DNA of 64,000 nt, taken from contig NZ_JACHXN010000005.1 in assembly GCF_014192095.1 (NCBI RefSeq), positions 45,944-109,943 of the forward strand, read 5' to 3'. Positions 18,008 to 27,653 of this stretch are shown here, piece after piece. The translations under genes were made by a program, and so were the position numbers. The number at the start of each line of letters is the position of its first letter. Position 1 is the stretch's first letter. Source of the stretch: Phyllobacterium trifolii. Lineage in GTDB: Bacteria; Pseudomonadota; Alphaproteobacteria; Rhizobiales; Rhizobiaceae. The notes beneath the pieces were generated by a model, which did not search any database, was not told the origin of the DNA, and was given only the letters and a program-made list of their open reading frames with translations.

Positions 18008-18347
18008 GCTTTACTCCAGACCCGATCGCTATCGTTAACAAAACGTTAATGGCGGGAGGGGACACGAGTCAATCACAATGGCGCCACGATCCAGCCATTG
18101 TTAATATATGGTTAAAATTTGAAATTTCGCATTCCCCCAATATTCATGAGGGCTCCAGCGATGCGTCAGAAATTGCGTCGGCTACTCGAAATTCGGGCCG
18201 GCACAAGATTTTGGCCACTGGGAACCATACGATAGCCTATTGATTTCAAATGGTTTATTGTCAAAACGAGAGGGACCGCGATAAGCAAGACTACCAATCG
18301 CTTTGATACGGCTCGGCGTTTCACCAATACATCCGACGGATTAGATA
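18008..18347. other. Intergenic region, no gene seen
   Basis: 340 bp upstream of the BTLCP gene and downstream of the PHB depolymerase gene, both leftward. It is AT-rich near 18090-18130 and near 18250. It presumably holds the BTLCP promoter. No hairpin of note was found. Confidence 0.4.
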
Positions 18348-19619
18348 TCAGGCGCGCTTTGCGATCGGCGTCACGTTGGTCTTGCGGTTCATTTGTGCGT
18401 GATCATTAACAAACTGGACAATGCGTGGCGCAATCTCTGCACGAAACCGCGAGCCATTGAATACGCCATAATGGCCAACCTTCCGTTGCAGGTAATGCAT
18501 ACGCATCTCGTCCGGAATATTGACGCACAGTGTCTGGGCAGCCTTGGTCTGGCCGACGCCGGAGATATCGTCGTTCTCCCCTTCGACTGTGAGTAGCGCA
18601 ACATTGCGAATAGCGGAGGGATTGACCGGGAGGCCCCGGTGAGTCATTTCGCCTTTCGGCAATGCCTGGCGAACGAATACTGTGTCCACAGTCTGCAAAT
18701 AGAATTCTGCGGTCAAATCCATGACCGCGAGGTATTCATCATAGAATTCACGATGCTTGTCGGCGGAATCGCCATCTTCGTGCACCAGATGCATGAAGAA
18801 TTCCTTGTGGGCAGTGATGTGGCGGTCGAGATTCATGCTCATGAAGCCGGACAACTGCAGGAATCCCGGATAGACATCACGCATGAACCCGCCATGTGGC
18901 CACGGAACCGACATGATCACATTATCGCGGAACCAGTTGATCCCCTTTTCTTCCGCCAGCTTGTTGACGGCAGTCGGATTCTTGCGGGTGTCGATCGGCC
19001 CGCCCATAAGCGTCATGCTGGAAGGTGCGAATCTATCCCCATTGGTCTCCATGATGGAGACGGCGGCAAGCACCGGAACGGATGGCTGACAGACGGCCAC
19101 GACATGGGTATCTTCGCCCAATGCATGAAGCATTTCAATAACATAATCGATGTAATCATCGAGGTCGAATTTACCGTCGCTCAGCGGGACGCTACGGGCA
19201 TCAACCCAATCGGTGATGTAGACCTCGGCATACGGCAGCAACGCTTCCACCGTGCCACGGAGCAAAGTTGCATAGTGACCCGACATCGGCGCCACCACCA
19301 GAATCTTCGGGTCGGCAGGACGTTTGGCATTCAATGCACGTTTGAAATGGATGACGTTACAGAACGGTTTCGACCAGACGATTTTTTCTTTTATGTCTGT
19401 TTCGACACCGTCAACGATCGTTGTCGGCAAGCCGAAGGAAGGTTTGCCGTAGCATCGCGTCGTGCGTTCGAACAACTCACACATCGCAGTAACCGAGCGC
19501 CCGACGACGGTTTGCGACAATGGATTCAAAGGGTTATCATAGAATAACTTGGTGGCGTCGGCGAGTGCGCGGTAGGGTTGGAGTGCGGCATGGTTCAGTT
19601 CATAGAGCTGATAAAACAT
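18348..19619 (-). CDS. phaZ: Intracellular polyhydroxyalkanoate (PHB) depolymerase
   Basis: 423-residue alpha/beta hydrolase that degrades intracellular poly-3-hydroxybutyrate. The nucleophile elbow is HVVAVCQPSVPVLAAVS, with a cysteine as in intracellular depolymerases of the PhaZa type. The other triad members fit Asp in VEGENDDISG and His in RKVGHYGVFNGSRF. N-terminal MFYQLYELNHAALQPYRALAD is typical of the family. It stands alone on the minus strand. A PhbF/PhaR-like site lies about 100 bp upstream. Confidence 0.9.
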   Translation of the reverse strand: MFYQLYELNHAALQPYRALADATKLFYDNPLNPLSQTVVGRSVTAMCELFERTTRCYGKPSFGLPTTIVDGVETDIKEKIVWSKPFCNVIHFKRALNAKRPADPKILVVAPMSGHYATLLRGTVEALLPYAEVYITDWVDARSVPLSDGKFDLDDYIDYVIEMLHALGEDTHVVAVCQPSVPVLAAVSIMETNGDRFAPSSMTLMGGPIDTRKNPTAVNKLAEEKGINWFRDNVIMSVPWPHGGFMRDVYPGFLQLSGFMSMNLDRHITAHKEFFMHLVHEDGDSADKHREFYDEYLAVMDLTAEFYLQTVDTVFVRQALPKGEMTHRGLPVNPSAIRNVALLTVEGENDDISGVGQTKAAQTLCVNIPDEMRMHYLQRKVGHYGVFNGSRFRAEIAPRIVQFVNDHAQMNRKTNVTPIAKRA

Positions 19620-19720
19620 CCAATTTCCGATCGATCAACGCAACGTCAGTTCCAAGAATCTCTCCCTTAAATATGAAAGATTTCTTGACTGGTCAGTGAC
19701 CGTAGCGGGTTTCCCCAATA

Positions 19721-19735
19721 TTGCAATGCAACAAT
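19721..19735 (-). promoter_or_regulatory. Candidate PhbF/PhaR-type operator upstream of phaZ
   Basis: The minus strand reads TTGTTGCATTGCAA, fitting the form TGnTGCnnnGCAA reported for the PHB regulator PhbF. It contains the palindrome TTGCAnTGCAA and lies about 100 bp before the phaZ start. The link is by motif only. Confidence 0.4.
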
Positions 19736-19797
19736 GGGATAAGGTCGGGTATAGATGTTCACAACTTCACGCGTTGGAAACCACGGTCCGCCAGCGA

Positions 19798-20085
19798 TCA
19801 AGCGCCTTCGACGACCAGCATCTCTCCATCGGCAACAGTAATGCGAATTGCCTTAGCTGCTTGATATTCCTGAGAATTATAGCAATCGAGGGCCGCTTGA
19901 ACGGAAGGAAATTCGATGACGACGTTGCGGCCGCGAGCCTGACCTTCAAGCACATGGTACTGGCCGCCACGAGCCAGAAAATTGGCACCGTATTTTTCAA
20001 AAGCCGGCTTTGCCGTTGAGATATAGTCCTTGTAGCGTTCTGCATCCCTGACATCGATGCGTGCAATCCAATATCCCTTGGCCAT
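19798..20085 (-). CDS. DUF1330 family protein
   Basis: A 95-residue small alpha/beta (dimeric ferredoxin-like) protein. MAKGYWIARIDVRDAERYKDY, KPAFEKYGANFLARGGQYHVLEG and RNVVIEFPS are characteristic of DUF1330, common in Rhizobiales and without a defined activity. It stands alone, with gaps of about 130-180 bp on either side. Confidence 0.85.
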   Translation of the reverse strand: MAKGYWIARIDVRDAERYKDYISTAKPAFEKYGANFLARGGQYHVLEGQARGRNVVIEFPSVQAALDCYNSQEYQAAKAIRITVADGEMLVVEGA

Positions 20086-20215
20086 CTATATTCTACCTTT
20101 CACAACCAAATTACTCGACAGAGTTGAAAATCTTGCGCCATTTCAGCCGATTGTTGTGTGAGATTCAATGATTCTTGCGTAGGTTTTGCTGAAAGTTCCT
20201 GCTTCATATGCTGCT

Positions 20216-20914
20216 TCAGGCGTTGGACATTTCCGCAAGAATAGCTGCTGCGGCCGCTTTCCGGTCTGAAGCGCCGACGATCGGCCGGCCGACCACCAGA
20301 TGACTTGCACCGGACCGCAGCGCATCGGCGGGCGTCATCACTCGTTTCTGATCGCCCACGTCAGCACCGGCCGGACGGATTCCGGGTGTGACAATGGCTA
20401 GTTCCGGTCCGACGATCTTGCGGACGGCGGCAGCTTCCGTCGCCGCGCAGACAATCCCGCCCATCCCCGCCTGAAGCGCTTGCTCGGCGCGGATGAGGAC
20501 CAGCGTATGGGGATCATGCTCGTAGCCTGCATCGGCCAGGTCCTGCTCGTCCATCGAAGTCAGCACCGTTACACCGAGAAGGCAAAGGTCCGATCCCTTG
20601 GCTGCCTCTACTGCCGCCCTCATCGCCTTGGGGTAGGCGTGCAATGTGAGCATGGAGACGCCCATCCTGACAATGTTCTCGACACCCTTGGCAACGGTAT
20701 TGTCGATGTCGAGAAGTTTCATATCGAGGAAGACTTTTTTACCCGAGCTGACGAGTTCGCTGGCAAAGCCAAGCCCGCCGGCAAATGCCAGCTGGTAGCC
20801 GATCTTGTAGAACGACACCGTGTCGCCAAGTTCGCTGACGGCCTGTTCCGCTGCTTTCAATGTCGGCACATCAAGTCCGACGATCAGGCGCTCGCGCAAG
20901 GCCGCATCAATCAT
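20216..20914 (-). CDS. pyrF: Orotidine 5'-phosphate decarboxylase
   Basis: Makes UMP from OMP, the last step of pyrimidine synthesis. It has 232 residues, with the catalytic [11 protein letters not shown] (Asp-Lys-Asp array), N-terminal [15 protein letters not shown] and the phosphate-binding end VTPGIRPAG plus [19 protein letters not shown] precedes the ATG. It forms a minus-strand run with the FMN reductase gene 79 bp upstream. Confidence 0.97.
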   Translation of the reverse strand: MIDAALRERLIVGLDVPTLKAAEQAVSELGDTVSFYKIGYQLAFAGGLGFASELVSSGKKVFLDMKLLDIDNTVAKGVENIVRMGVSMLTLHAYPKAMRAAVEAAKGSDLCLLGVTVLTSMDEQDLADAGYEHDPHTLVLIRAEQALQAGMGGIVCAATEAAAVRKIVGPELAIVTPGIRPAGADVGDQKRVMTPADALRSGASHLVVGRPIVGASDRKAAAAAILAEMSNA

Positions 20915-20992
20915 GACAAATCACCCTTTTTGTTGATCGAACCTCAATCGCACAGATAAACCGGATAGGAAATATGCTAGCGCAAGTTTTGT

Positions 20993-21577
20993 CTATCGAC
21001 GAGAAATGGCGAATCTCGTGTGGTCGATCAAGGATTGGCACGCGCGCTGCATCGATTTGGCAGTCCGCTCGTCCTTGAACGAACCATCCTCGGCGAATGC
21101 GTCCTGGGCGCGCGGCACCGAACATTGTTCCGTAATGATCTGGGTGCCAACATTCATCATGACGGAGCGCAGGTGATAGAGGCCGCGAGCACCTCCGAAA
21201 TTGCCGTCCGAGGACGAGCACAGCGCCACGACCTTTCCGGCATAGGGCTTGAGCGGCTTGTCGCCGTCCTTCGAGATGCGGCTGACCCAATCAATGGTAT
21301 TCTTCACAAGCGGCGGGATCGACGAGTTATATTCCGGCGACGCGATCAAAATGCCGTCATGCGCCGCGAACAGCCGGCCAAGTTTCATGGCATTTTCCGG
21401 AACGCCTTTTTCCTTTTCCAGATCCTGATCCATGAGCGGCAGCGGATAGTCGATCAGCGCAATCCGTGTGACATCGGCGCCGAGTTCCACCAACGTCCTG
21501 ACCGCAACATTTGCAACCTGGCCGCTATAAGCACCCGTACGATTCGATCCCGCGAAAACAAGAATTTTCGGCAGCAT
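20993..21577 (-). CDS. NADPH-dependent FMN reductase (flavodoxin-like fold)
   Basis: 194 residues. The FMN phosphate loop is VFAGSNRTGAYSGQVAN at the N-terminus, and ASPEYNSSIPPLVKNTIDW is the second family signature. Probably a cytosolic quinone, azo-compound or metal reductase of the ChrR/ArsH-like group; the substrate cannot be told. AGAGGGAA precedes the ATG. Confidence 0.88.
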   Translation of the reverse strand: MLPKILVFAGSNRTGAYSGQVANVAVRTLVELGADVTRIALIDYPLPLMDQDLEKEKGVPENAMKLGRLFAAHDGILIASPEYNSSIPPLVKNTIDWVSRISKDGDKPLKPYAGKVVALCSSSDGNFGGARGLYHLRSVMMNVGTQIITEQCSVPRAQDAFAEDGSFKDERTAKSMQRACQSLIDHTRFAISRR

Positions 21578-21625
21578 TGAGTTCCCTCTGAGGAATTTAC
21601 CAGACCACGCGAAGACTATAGGAGG

Positions 21626-22222
21626 TCAATCGACCCGGCGGTAGACCCACAAACGCGCAGGCGGCACATTACGGATAATGAAATCGAGATGTTCGATCTT
21701 GTAATTGCCACGCCCGGCCGGAACCGGCGACATCGGCCCATAGGTGATCTGCACAATCGGCCGGCCATGCGGAATGCGGCGCAGCAAATCTTCGATGATC
21801 TTGACGCGGTCGCCGACGGGGAAATTCAAAAGCGGTACGGCAGAAACGACCGAATCGAACTTCTGCTCGCGCTTGTCGCCGAGGGTCACGTCCAGATTGA
21901 AGGCATCGCCCTCGATGATATTCACGCCGGGAAAATCCTCGCGCAAATGCTGAGCAAAATCCGATGAATACTCGACGCTGTAGAGCTTGGTTGGAGCAAC
22001 GCCGCGATCAAGGATTGCGCGGGTAATAACGCCTGTGCCCGGCCCCAGCTCAAGCACGGGAAGGCCTGAGTGCGGGTTGACGACGCTGGCCATGCGGCGG
22101 GCTGTTATGGAGCTTGTCGGCAGGATCGAGCCCACAGCCTTGGGGCCATGCATCCATCCCTTGAAGAACCGGATTTCCTCGCCGAACTTTTCGGCCAGTT
22201 TCTTTCCCAAGGGTCGTGACAT
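21626..22222 (-). CDS. pmtA: Phospholipid N-methyltransferase
   Basis: 198-residue SAM-dependent methyltransferase of the Sinorhizobium/Brucella PmtA type, which methylates phosphatidylethanolamine stepwise to phosphatidylcholine. Motif I is VLELGPGTGVITRAIL; the N-terminus GEEIRFFKGWMHGPKAVGSI and C-terminal PPARLWVYRRVD fit the rhizobial family. GGAGG precedes the ATG. Its place beside dnaJ is conserved in Rhizobiales. Confidence 0.9.
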   Translation of the reverse strand: MSRPLGKKLAEKFGEEIRFFKGWMHGPKAVGSILPTSSITARRMASVVNPHSGLPVLELGPGTGVITRAILDRGVAPTKLYSVEYSSDFAQHLREDFPGVNIIEGDAFNLDVTLGDKREQKFDSVVSAVPLLNFPVGDRVKIIEDLLRRIPHGRPIVQITYGPMSPVPAGRGNYKIEHLDFIIRNVPPARLWVYRRVD

Positions 22223-22309
22223 CCCGCTTATCCTCCGTCGCAGTTAGACAAGTTTATGACGCAACACATGGCGGAAGCAAGACCGACACCCGGAAAAGTT
22301 CCAATAAAA

Positions 22310-23437
22310 TTATTCGCTTAGGCCCTCGAAGAACTCTTTCATCCGCGCAAAGAAGCCGGACGATTGCGGGCTGTTGTCCTGCGACGAGATGCGGTCGAAC
22401 TCTTCCAGCAACTCGCGCTGCCGTTTGTTGAGGTTTTGCGGCGTCTCGATAGCGATCTGAATATAGAGGTCACCCATGGCCGGCTGGCGCAGCACCGGCA
22501 TGCCTTTGCCCTTCAGGCGGAATTGCTTGGCGTTCTGCGTACCGTCCGGAATCTTGACACGTGTCTGCGTGCCGTCGAGCGTCGCTACCTCGAACTGGCC
22601 GCCAAGCGCCGCGGTCGTCATCGAGATGGGCACTTTGCAATAAAGATCGGCACCATCGCGCTGGAAGAATTCATGCGGCTTCAACGAGAGGAAAATATAG
22701 AGATCGCCGGCGGGTCCGCCACGCAGGCCCGCTTCGCCCTCGCCCGTAAGCCGGATACGTGTGCCATCTTCGATGCCGGCCGGAATATTGACCGAAAGAG
22801 CGCGCTCTTCGGTCATACGTCCCTGTCCACTGCATTTCGGGCAAGGATCCTTGATGATCTGGCCACGGCCATGGCAGGTCGGGCAGGTGCGTTCGATCGA
22901 GAAGAAACCCTGCGCCGCCCGAACGCGCCCGGATCCGCTACAGAGGCTGCAGGTAACCGGCTGCGTACCTGGCTTGGCGCCACTGCCTGAACATTCGTCG
23001 CAGGTGATCGAAGTTGGAACCCTGATCTGCGCCGTCTTGCCCGCATAGGCTTCTTCGAGCGTTATTTCCATATTGTAACGCAGGTCGGCGCCGCGCTCGC
23101 GCCCGCCTGACCGGCGCTGGCGTCCACCGCCCATCATCTCGCCGAAAATGTCTTCGAAAATATCGGCAAAGCCACCGGCGCCACCAAACCCGCCGCCGCC
23201 ATTCATCCCGCCGTTTTCGAAGGCGGCATGACCGAACCGGTCATAGGCAGCACGTTTCTGCGGGTCCTTCAGGGTTTCATAGGCCTCGCCGATTTCCTTG
23301 AAGCGGTGCTCGGCATCGGCGTCGCCCGGATTCTTGTCTGGGTGAAATTGCATTGCCAGTTTACGGAAAGCGCTCTTCAGCTCTTTCTCATCAGCGCTTT
23401 TCGCTACGCCGAGGGTTTCGTAATAGTCAGCCTTCAT
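22310..23437 (-). CDS. dnaJ: Chaperone protein DnaJ (Hsp40)
   Basis: Co-chaperone that loads substrates on DnaK and stimulates its ATPase. The J domain (YYETLGV, HPD in [11 protein letters not shown]) is followed by a Gly/Phe-rich linker, four zinc-finger repeats ([32 protein letters not shown]) and the C-terminal peptide-binding domain. The start is set at [10 protein letters not shown] (375 residues), matching relatives; an ATG 12 nt upstream is in frame. Unlike most Rhizobiales, it is separated from dnaK by another gene and a terminator, so it needs its own promoter. A hairpin CGCTTC-TGAA-GAAGCG lies about 30 nt before the start. Confidence 0.96.
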   Translation of the reverse strand: MKADYYETLGVAKSADEKELKSAFRKLAMQFHPDKNPGDADAEHRFKEIGEAYETLKDPQKRAAYDRFGHAAFENGGMNGGGGFGGAGGFADIFEDIFGEMMGGGRQRRSGGRERGADLRYNMEITLEEAYAGKTAQIRVPTSITCDECSGSGAKPGTQPVTCSLCSGSGRVRAAQGFFSIERTCPTCHGRGQIIKDPCPKCSGQGRMTEERALSVNIPAGIEDGTRIRLTGEGEAGLRGGPAGDLYIFLSLKPHEFFQRDGADLYCKVPISMTTAALGGQFEVATLDGTQTRVKIPDGTQNAKQFRLKGKGMPVLRQPAMGDLYIQIAIETPQNLNKRQRELLEEFDRISSQDNSPQSSGFFARMKEFFEGLSE

Positions 23438-23624
23438 CCAGACACTCATTCCCAGAAATTCGCAAACGCTTCTTCAGAAGCGCATTTAAAGGCGGTATTT
23501 AGGTGTTCGCGCCCGCGAATGCCATAGCCAACTTATATTGATTCGCCCGAAATGGCGCATATTTGCTGATTATTGCGTTTGTGTGGCAGGCGCTCCACGA
23601 ATCTGAGACATATGTTTAGCTTGT

Positions 23625-24140
23625 TCAGTGCCAACCTTGGAACTCGTAATAGCGCCAATCGTCATCGGCGATCGAATTTTCCCAGTGCTTAAGGTCCTCC
23701 CAGCTTTTGTCGGCGATTGTCGAAGTGTCATAGTCGACATCCTCATCAAAAGATCGGGGCCCGCCGGTAAGCTTTGCTATCACTGCGCTTGTCAGGTCGG
23801 CAAATCGCAGTTGAAAGCTGTCGGAAGCAGCAAATCTGATCGACACCGTCTTTTTGAATTCCGATAGCCGGGCCAGATCTTCCGGGCTAAACCAATCGGC
23901 GTCTTCGGGTTCAAAATCCTCGACGTAGAGTTCGAATCCGCTCACCAGATCCTTGTTTTTCAGGATATCAAGCTTCGGGTTGGACAAGCGGAACTTGAAA
24001 GGGAGAAATCCCGAATGTTTGGAGAAACTGAAGCCTGGGTAAATCTCGCAGGTCATTTCAAATTTGTTAAGTTCACTGATCATATCAGGAATTATATCGT
24101 CCGATATCTCATTCAGATGTACCCAGTACTCCATGCTCAT
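23625..24140 (-). CDS. Hypothetical protein inserted between dnaK and dnaJ
   Basis: I do not recognise this 171-residue protein. It is acidic (for example VEDFEPEDADWFSPEDL and DEDVDYDTS), has no signal peptide or membrane segment, and begins MSMEYWVHLNEISDDIIPDM. The ATG at 24140 is chosen because AAAGGA lies 6 nt upstream; a TTG 15 nt further upstream is in frame. The gene and especially its upstream flank are much more AT-rich than the neighbouring chaperone genes, which suggests later arrival. Small acidic orphan proteins like this are often immunity proteins of toxin systems, but no toxin is nearby and that is only a guess. Confidence 0.7.
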   Translation of the reverse strand: MSMEYWVHLNEISDDIIPDMISELNKFEMTCEIYPGFSFSKHSGFLPFKFRLSNPKLDILKNKDLVSGFELYVEDFEPEDADWFSPEDLARLSEFKKTVSIRFAASDSFQLRFADLTSAVIAKLTGGPRSFDEDVDYDTSTIADKSWEDLKHWENSIADDDWRYYEFQGWH

Positions 24141-24299
24141 ATGTGGTCCTTTCAAATGTTTAAAGCTATTTGGATCGTTTACAAAAAGATCACGTCACGA
24201 AATTCGATCACGCTGTAATTACGTATGTTCTTATTATGTTCCATCGCAAGAGAATATCAATTATCCAAAAGTCCTATAGCGGACCTGCCCACAAACAAA

Positions 24300-24327
24300 A
24301 AAAGCCCGGCACGATGGCCGGGCTTTT
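24300..24327 (-). terminator. Rho-independent terminator after dnaK
   Basis: AAAAGCCCGGC pairs perfectly with GCCGGGCTTTT over an 11-bp stem, followed on the minus strand by a T-run, 22 bp past the dnaK stop. Confidence 0.88.
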
Positions 24328-24349
24328 CATTAGAACGCAGTGAAGTCAG

Positions 24350-26275
24350 TTAAGCGGACTTCTTCTTGCCGTCTTCGTCGATTTCTTCGAAATCGGCATC
24401 GACGACATCGTCATCCGCCTTGGCGGTTGCATCGGCTTCGCCACCTTCGGCAGCAGCGGCCTCGGCAGCCTGTGAGGCTTCATACATGGCCTGACCAAGC
24501 TTCATCGAAACTTCGGCAAGCGTCTGGGTCTTTGCCTTGATCACCTCGGCATCATCGCCTTCGACCGCCGTCTTCAATTCGGCAAGAGCCGTCTCGATCG
24601 ACGCCTTGTCCTCGGCCGAGACCTTGTCGCCATAATCCTTGAGCGACTTCTCGGTCGAATGGACCAAAGCTTCAGCCTGGTTCTTCGACTCGACAGCCTC
24701 GCGGCGCTTCTTGTCGCTTTCGGCGTTGGCCTCGGCGTCCTTGACCATCTTTTCGATGTCGGCATCGGAAAGACCACCGGATGCCTGAATACGGATCTGA
24801 TGCTCCTTGCCCGTGCCCTTATCCTTGGCCGAGACGTTGACGATACCATTGGCGTCGATGTCGAACGTCACCTCGATCTGCGGAACGCCGCGCGGTGCGG
24901 GCGGAATGCCAACGAGGTCGAACTGGCCGAGAGACTTGTTGTCGGCAGCCATTTCACGCTCGCCCTGGAAGACGCGGATCGTCACGGCGGACTGGCTGTC
25001 CTCGGCCGTGGAGAAGGTCTGCGACTTCTTTGTCGGGATCGTCGTGTTGCGCTCGATCAGACGGGTGAAGACACCGCCGAGTGTTTCGATGCCGAGCGAA
25101 AGCGGGGTAACGTCGAGCAGAAGTACGTCCTTGACGTCGCCCTGCAGAACGCCGGCCTGAATGGCAGCACCCATGGCAACAACTTCGTCAGGATTCACGC
25201 CCTTGTGGGGTTCCTTGCCGAAGAAGGCCTTCACGATTTCCTGAATCTTCGGCATGCGGGTCATGCCGCCGACGAGAACCACTTCATCGATCTCGCCAGC
25301 CTTGAGGCCGGCATCCTTGAGAGCCGACTTGCAAGGCTCGACAGTGCGCTGAACCAGATCATCGACCAAGCTCTCGAACTTGGCACGCGACAGTTTCATC
25401 GTCAGGTGCTTTGGACCGGTAGCATCAGCGGTGATGAAGGGCAGGTTGATTTCCGTCTGCTGCGCGGACGAGAGCTCGATCTTGGCCTTTTCGGCAGCTT
25501 CCTTGAGGCGCTGCAGAGCGAGCTTGTCGTTCTTCAGGTCGATGCCCTGTTCCTTCTTGAACTCGGCTGCGAAATATTCGACCAGACGCATATCGAAATC
25601 TTCACCGCCAAGGAACGTATCGCCATTGGTGGATTTGACTTCAAAAACGCCGTCGCCGATCTCGAGGATCGAAACGTCGAACGTACCGCCGCCAAGATCG
25701 TAGACGGCAATGGTCTTGCCTTCCTTCTTGTCGAGGCCATAGGCAAGGGCAGCCGCAGTCGGCTCGTTGATGATGCGCAAGACTTCAAGGCCAGCGATCT
25801 TGCCGGCATCCTTGGTTGCCTGACGCTGGGCGTCGTTGAAATATGCTGGAACAGTAATGACAGCCTTCTCGACCTTTTCGCCAAGATAGGCTTCCGCCGT
25901 TTCCTTCATCTTCTGCAGGATCATCGCCGAGATCTGCGATGGCGAATATTTCTTTTTGTGAACTTCTACCCATGCATCGCCATTGTCGCCTTTGACAATG
26001 TTGTAAGGAACAAGCTTCTTGTCCTTCTCGACGGTCGGGTCTTCATAACGCCGGCCAATGAGGCGCTTGACCGCAAAAACCGTGCCTTCCGGATTGGTGA
26101 CAGCCTGGCGCTTGGCCGGCTGGCCAGCGAGGCGCTCATCGCTATCCGTAAAAGCGATGATCGAAGGCGTTGTGCGTGCACCTTCTGCATTTTCAATAAC
26201 CTTCGCGTTTTTGCCATCCATGACAGCGACGCAGGAATTGGTGGTACCTAGATCAATACCGATAACTTTAGCCAT
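24350..26275 (-). CDS. dnaK: Chaperone protein DnaK (Hsp70)
   Basis: 641 residues beginning [20 protein letters not shown] (phosphate loop 1), with [17 protein letters not shown] (phosphate 2), [13 protein letters not shown] (adenosine motif), the substrate-binding domain after the linker [20 protein letters not shown], and an acidic EEID tail. GGAGAAGAG before the ATG sets the start; the frame is open 72 nt further upstream without a matching signal. A heat-shock-type promoter lies about 115-145 bp upstream and a strong terminator follows. Confidence 0.98.
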   Translation of the reverse strand: MAKVIGIDLGTTNSCVAVMDGKNAKVIENAEGARTTPSIIAFTDSDERLAGQPAKRQAVTNPEGTVFAVKRLIGRRYEDPTVEKDKKLVPYNIVKGDNGDAWVEVHKKKYSPSQISAMILQKMKETAEAYLGEKVEKAVITVPAYFNDAQRQATKDAGKIAGLEVLRIINEPTAAALAYGLDKKEGKTIAVYDLGGGTFDVSILEIGDGVFEVKSTNGDTFLGGEDFDMRLVEYFAAEFKKEQGIDLKNDKLALQRLKEAAEKAKIELSSAQQTEINLPFITADATGPKHLTMKLSRAKFESLVDDLVQRTVEPCKSALKDAGLKAGEIDEVVLVGGMTRMPKIQEIVKAFFGKEPHKGVNPDEVVAMGAAIQAGVLQGDVKDVLLLDVTPLSLGIETLGGVFTRLIERNTTIPTKKSQTFSTAEDSQSAVTIRVFQGEREMAADNKSLGQFDLVGIPPAPRGVPQIEVTFDIDANGIVNVSAKDKGTGKEHQIRIQASGGLSDADIEKMVKDAEANAESDKKRREAVESKNQAEALVHSTEKSLKDYGDKVSAEDKASIETALAELKTAVEGDDAEVIKAKTQTLAEVSMKLGQAMYEASQAAEAAAAEGGEADATAKADDDVVDADFEEIDEDGKKKSA

Positions 26276-26389
26276 TACTCTTCTCCATTCAGCAGGCTGC
26301 CGGGACCTCTGCCGAGCATTCCATACGGCAGCCTCTAGGGGTTTCACAGTCCAGAGTCGCCGGGATGGGCGGTTCTAGCGTGTTGAGGG

Positions 26390-26420
26390 CTATATAAGAA
26401 GCGGAAAATTACCATGCAAG
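26390..26420 (-). promoter_or_regulatory. Candidate RpoH (sigma-32) promoter of dnaK
   Basis: The minus strand reads CTTGCA, 16 nt, then CTTATATAG. This resembles the alphaproteobacterial RpoH consensus (CTTG near -35, CTTAT or CCTAT-like near -10). It lies 115-145 bp upstream of the dnaK start, beside the first possible start codons of the divergent protease gene. Confidence 0.55.
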
Positions 26421-26497
26421 TCAGAAGAGGCTGCATTTGCATGCTTAATCACCCTAAAAGACTCGGCAAAATGCTTTTTTCGCCCCATATATCGCCT

Positions 26498-27643
26498 ATG
26501 ACCGACAATGCACTCCATCTCCCCTTGCCTGGACATCGCCGGAGCCGGCTTATCAACAGGCTGCACACCTGGCTGCTGCTGGCGGGAAGCCTGCTGTTGC
26601 TCATCGTTTGCGCGTGGACCCTGGCGGGGCCAGCCGGCATCATATACGCCTTCGTGTTTGGCGGCATCAGCCTTTATGCCATCAGGCGCATAAGTCCTCA
26701 AATGGTGCTGACGATGTATAAGGCAAGGCCTGTGACGCGCGCCGAATTCCCGCAAGGACTGGCGATCGTCGAGGAGCTTGCGCGCCGCGCCAGCCTGCCA
26801 AAGTCGCCGAAACTGCACGTCATTCCCTCGCGCATGATGAACGCCTTTGCTGTGGGGCGAAGAGACAATTCCGTCGTCGCGGTTACCGATCAGCTCATTC
26901 GGGCACTGACAGCGCGCGAGCTCACTGGCGTTCTTGCGCATGAAATCAGCCATATTCATAACGAGGACCTCAAGGTGATGGCTCTGGCCGATACGGTCTC
27001 GCGCTTTACCTCGCTGATGTCCACTGTCGGTATCGTTTCCCTCCTGTTCAACATCACCTGGATGGCCAGCGGATCGGCGGCGCAAGTGCCGTGGCTCGGC
27101 GTGATCGTGCTCTTGTTTGCGCCGACCATCGGCGGATTGCTGCAGATGGCGCTGTCGCGCACCCGGGAATTCGATGCGGACCTCGGTGCCGCAATGCTGA
27201 CCGGCGATCCCGATGGTCTCGCCAATGCGCTGACGAAACTGGAGAAGGCACAGGGCAGGATCTGGGAAAACCTCATCCTTCCCGGCGGACGCATTCCCGA
27301 TCCCTCGATTCTCCGTACGCACCCGCTGACGGAAGCCCGCGTGGCGCGGCTGCACGCGTTAAAAGAAGCATGCGATATGGCGGCTCGTGGCGATATATTG
27401 ACGGAGCTGGAGCTGAAGCCGGAGGACCATATCCGCACGCGCCCCAGATCTGTCCCGCAGATCGGTCAGCAATATGGACGCTGGAACTCCAACAATCTGG
27501 AAATCCTGTCGCTGATCAACACGCAGGCAACGCACCCGATCGTGCAGGGCAGCGAAGCGGAATGCGAGGCCTGCGCCCAGAGCCTTTATACGCCGGATGG
27601 CAAGCCGCGCGTGCACGTGGCGCGCGGCGGCGTGTACTGGTGA
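26498..27643 (+). CDS. M48-family zinc metalloprotease (HtpX-like), membrane-bound
   Basis: From ATG 26498 the product has 381 residues: two N-terminal membrane segments (LLLAGSLLLLIVCAWTLAG, then IIYAFVFGGISLYAI), the zinc site VLAHEISHIHNEDL with HExxH, two more hydrophobic segments, and the third ligand in TREFDADLGA. This is the HtpX architecture, an inner-membrane quality-control protease, but with a C-terminal extension of about 100 residues. The start is uncertain: ATGs at 26414, 26441 and 26471 are in frame. It diverges from dnaK, and its 5' end lies at the dnaK heat-shock promoter, so joint stress control is plausible. Its stop is 10 bp from the convergent oxidoreductase. Confidence 0.85.
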   Translation: MTDNALHLPLPGHRRSRLINRLHTWLLLAGSLLLLIVCAWTLAGPAGIIYAFVFGGISLYAIRRISPQMVLTMYKARPVTRAEFPQGLAIVEELARRASLPKSPKLHVIPSRMMNAFAVGRRDNSVVAVTDQLIRALTARELTGVLAHEISHIHNEDLKVMALADTVSRFTSLMSTVGIVSLLFNITWMASGSAAQVPWLGVIVLLFAPTIGGLLQMALSRTREFDADLGAAMLTGDPDGLANALTKLEKAQGRIWENLILPGGRIPDPSILRTHPLTEARVARLHALKEACDMAARGDILTELELKPEDHIRTRPRSVPQIGQQYGRWNSNNLEILSLINTQATHPIVQGSEAECEACAQSLYTPDGKPRVHVARGGVYW

Positions 27644-27653
27644 GTTCTCCGGG

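Noticed and set aside
24659-26251. 530-codon open frame antisense to dnaK
   Set aside because: A by-product of biased codon use in a highly expressed gene; the dnaK frame is certain and the antisense protein has no recognisable features.
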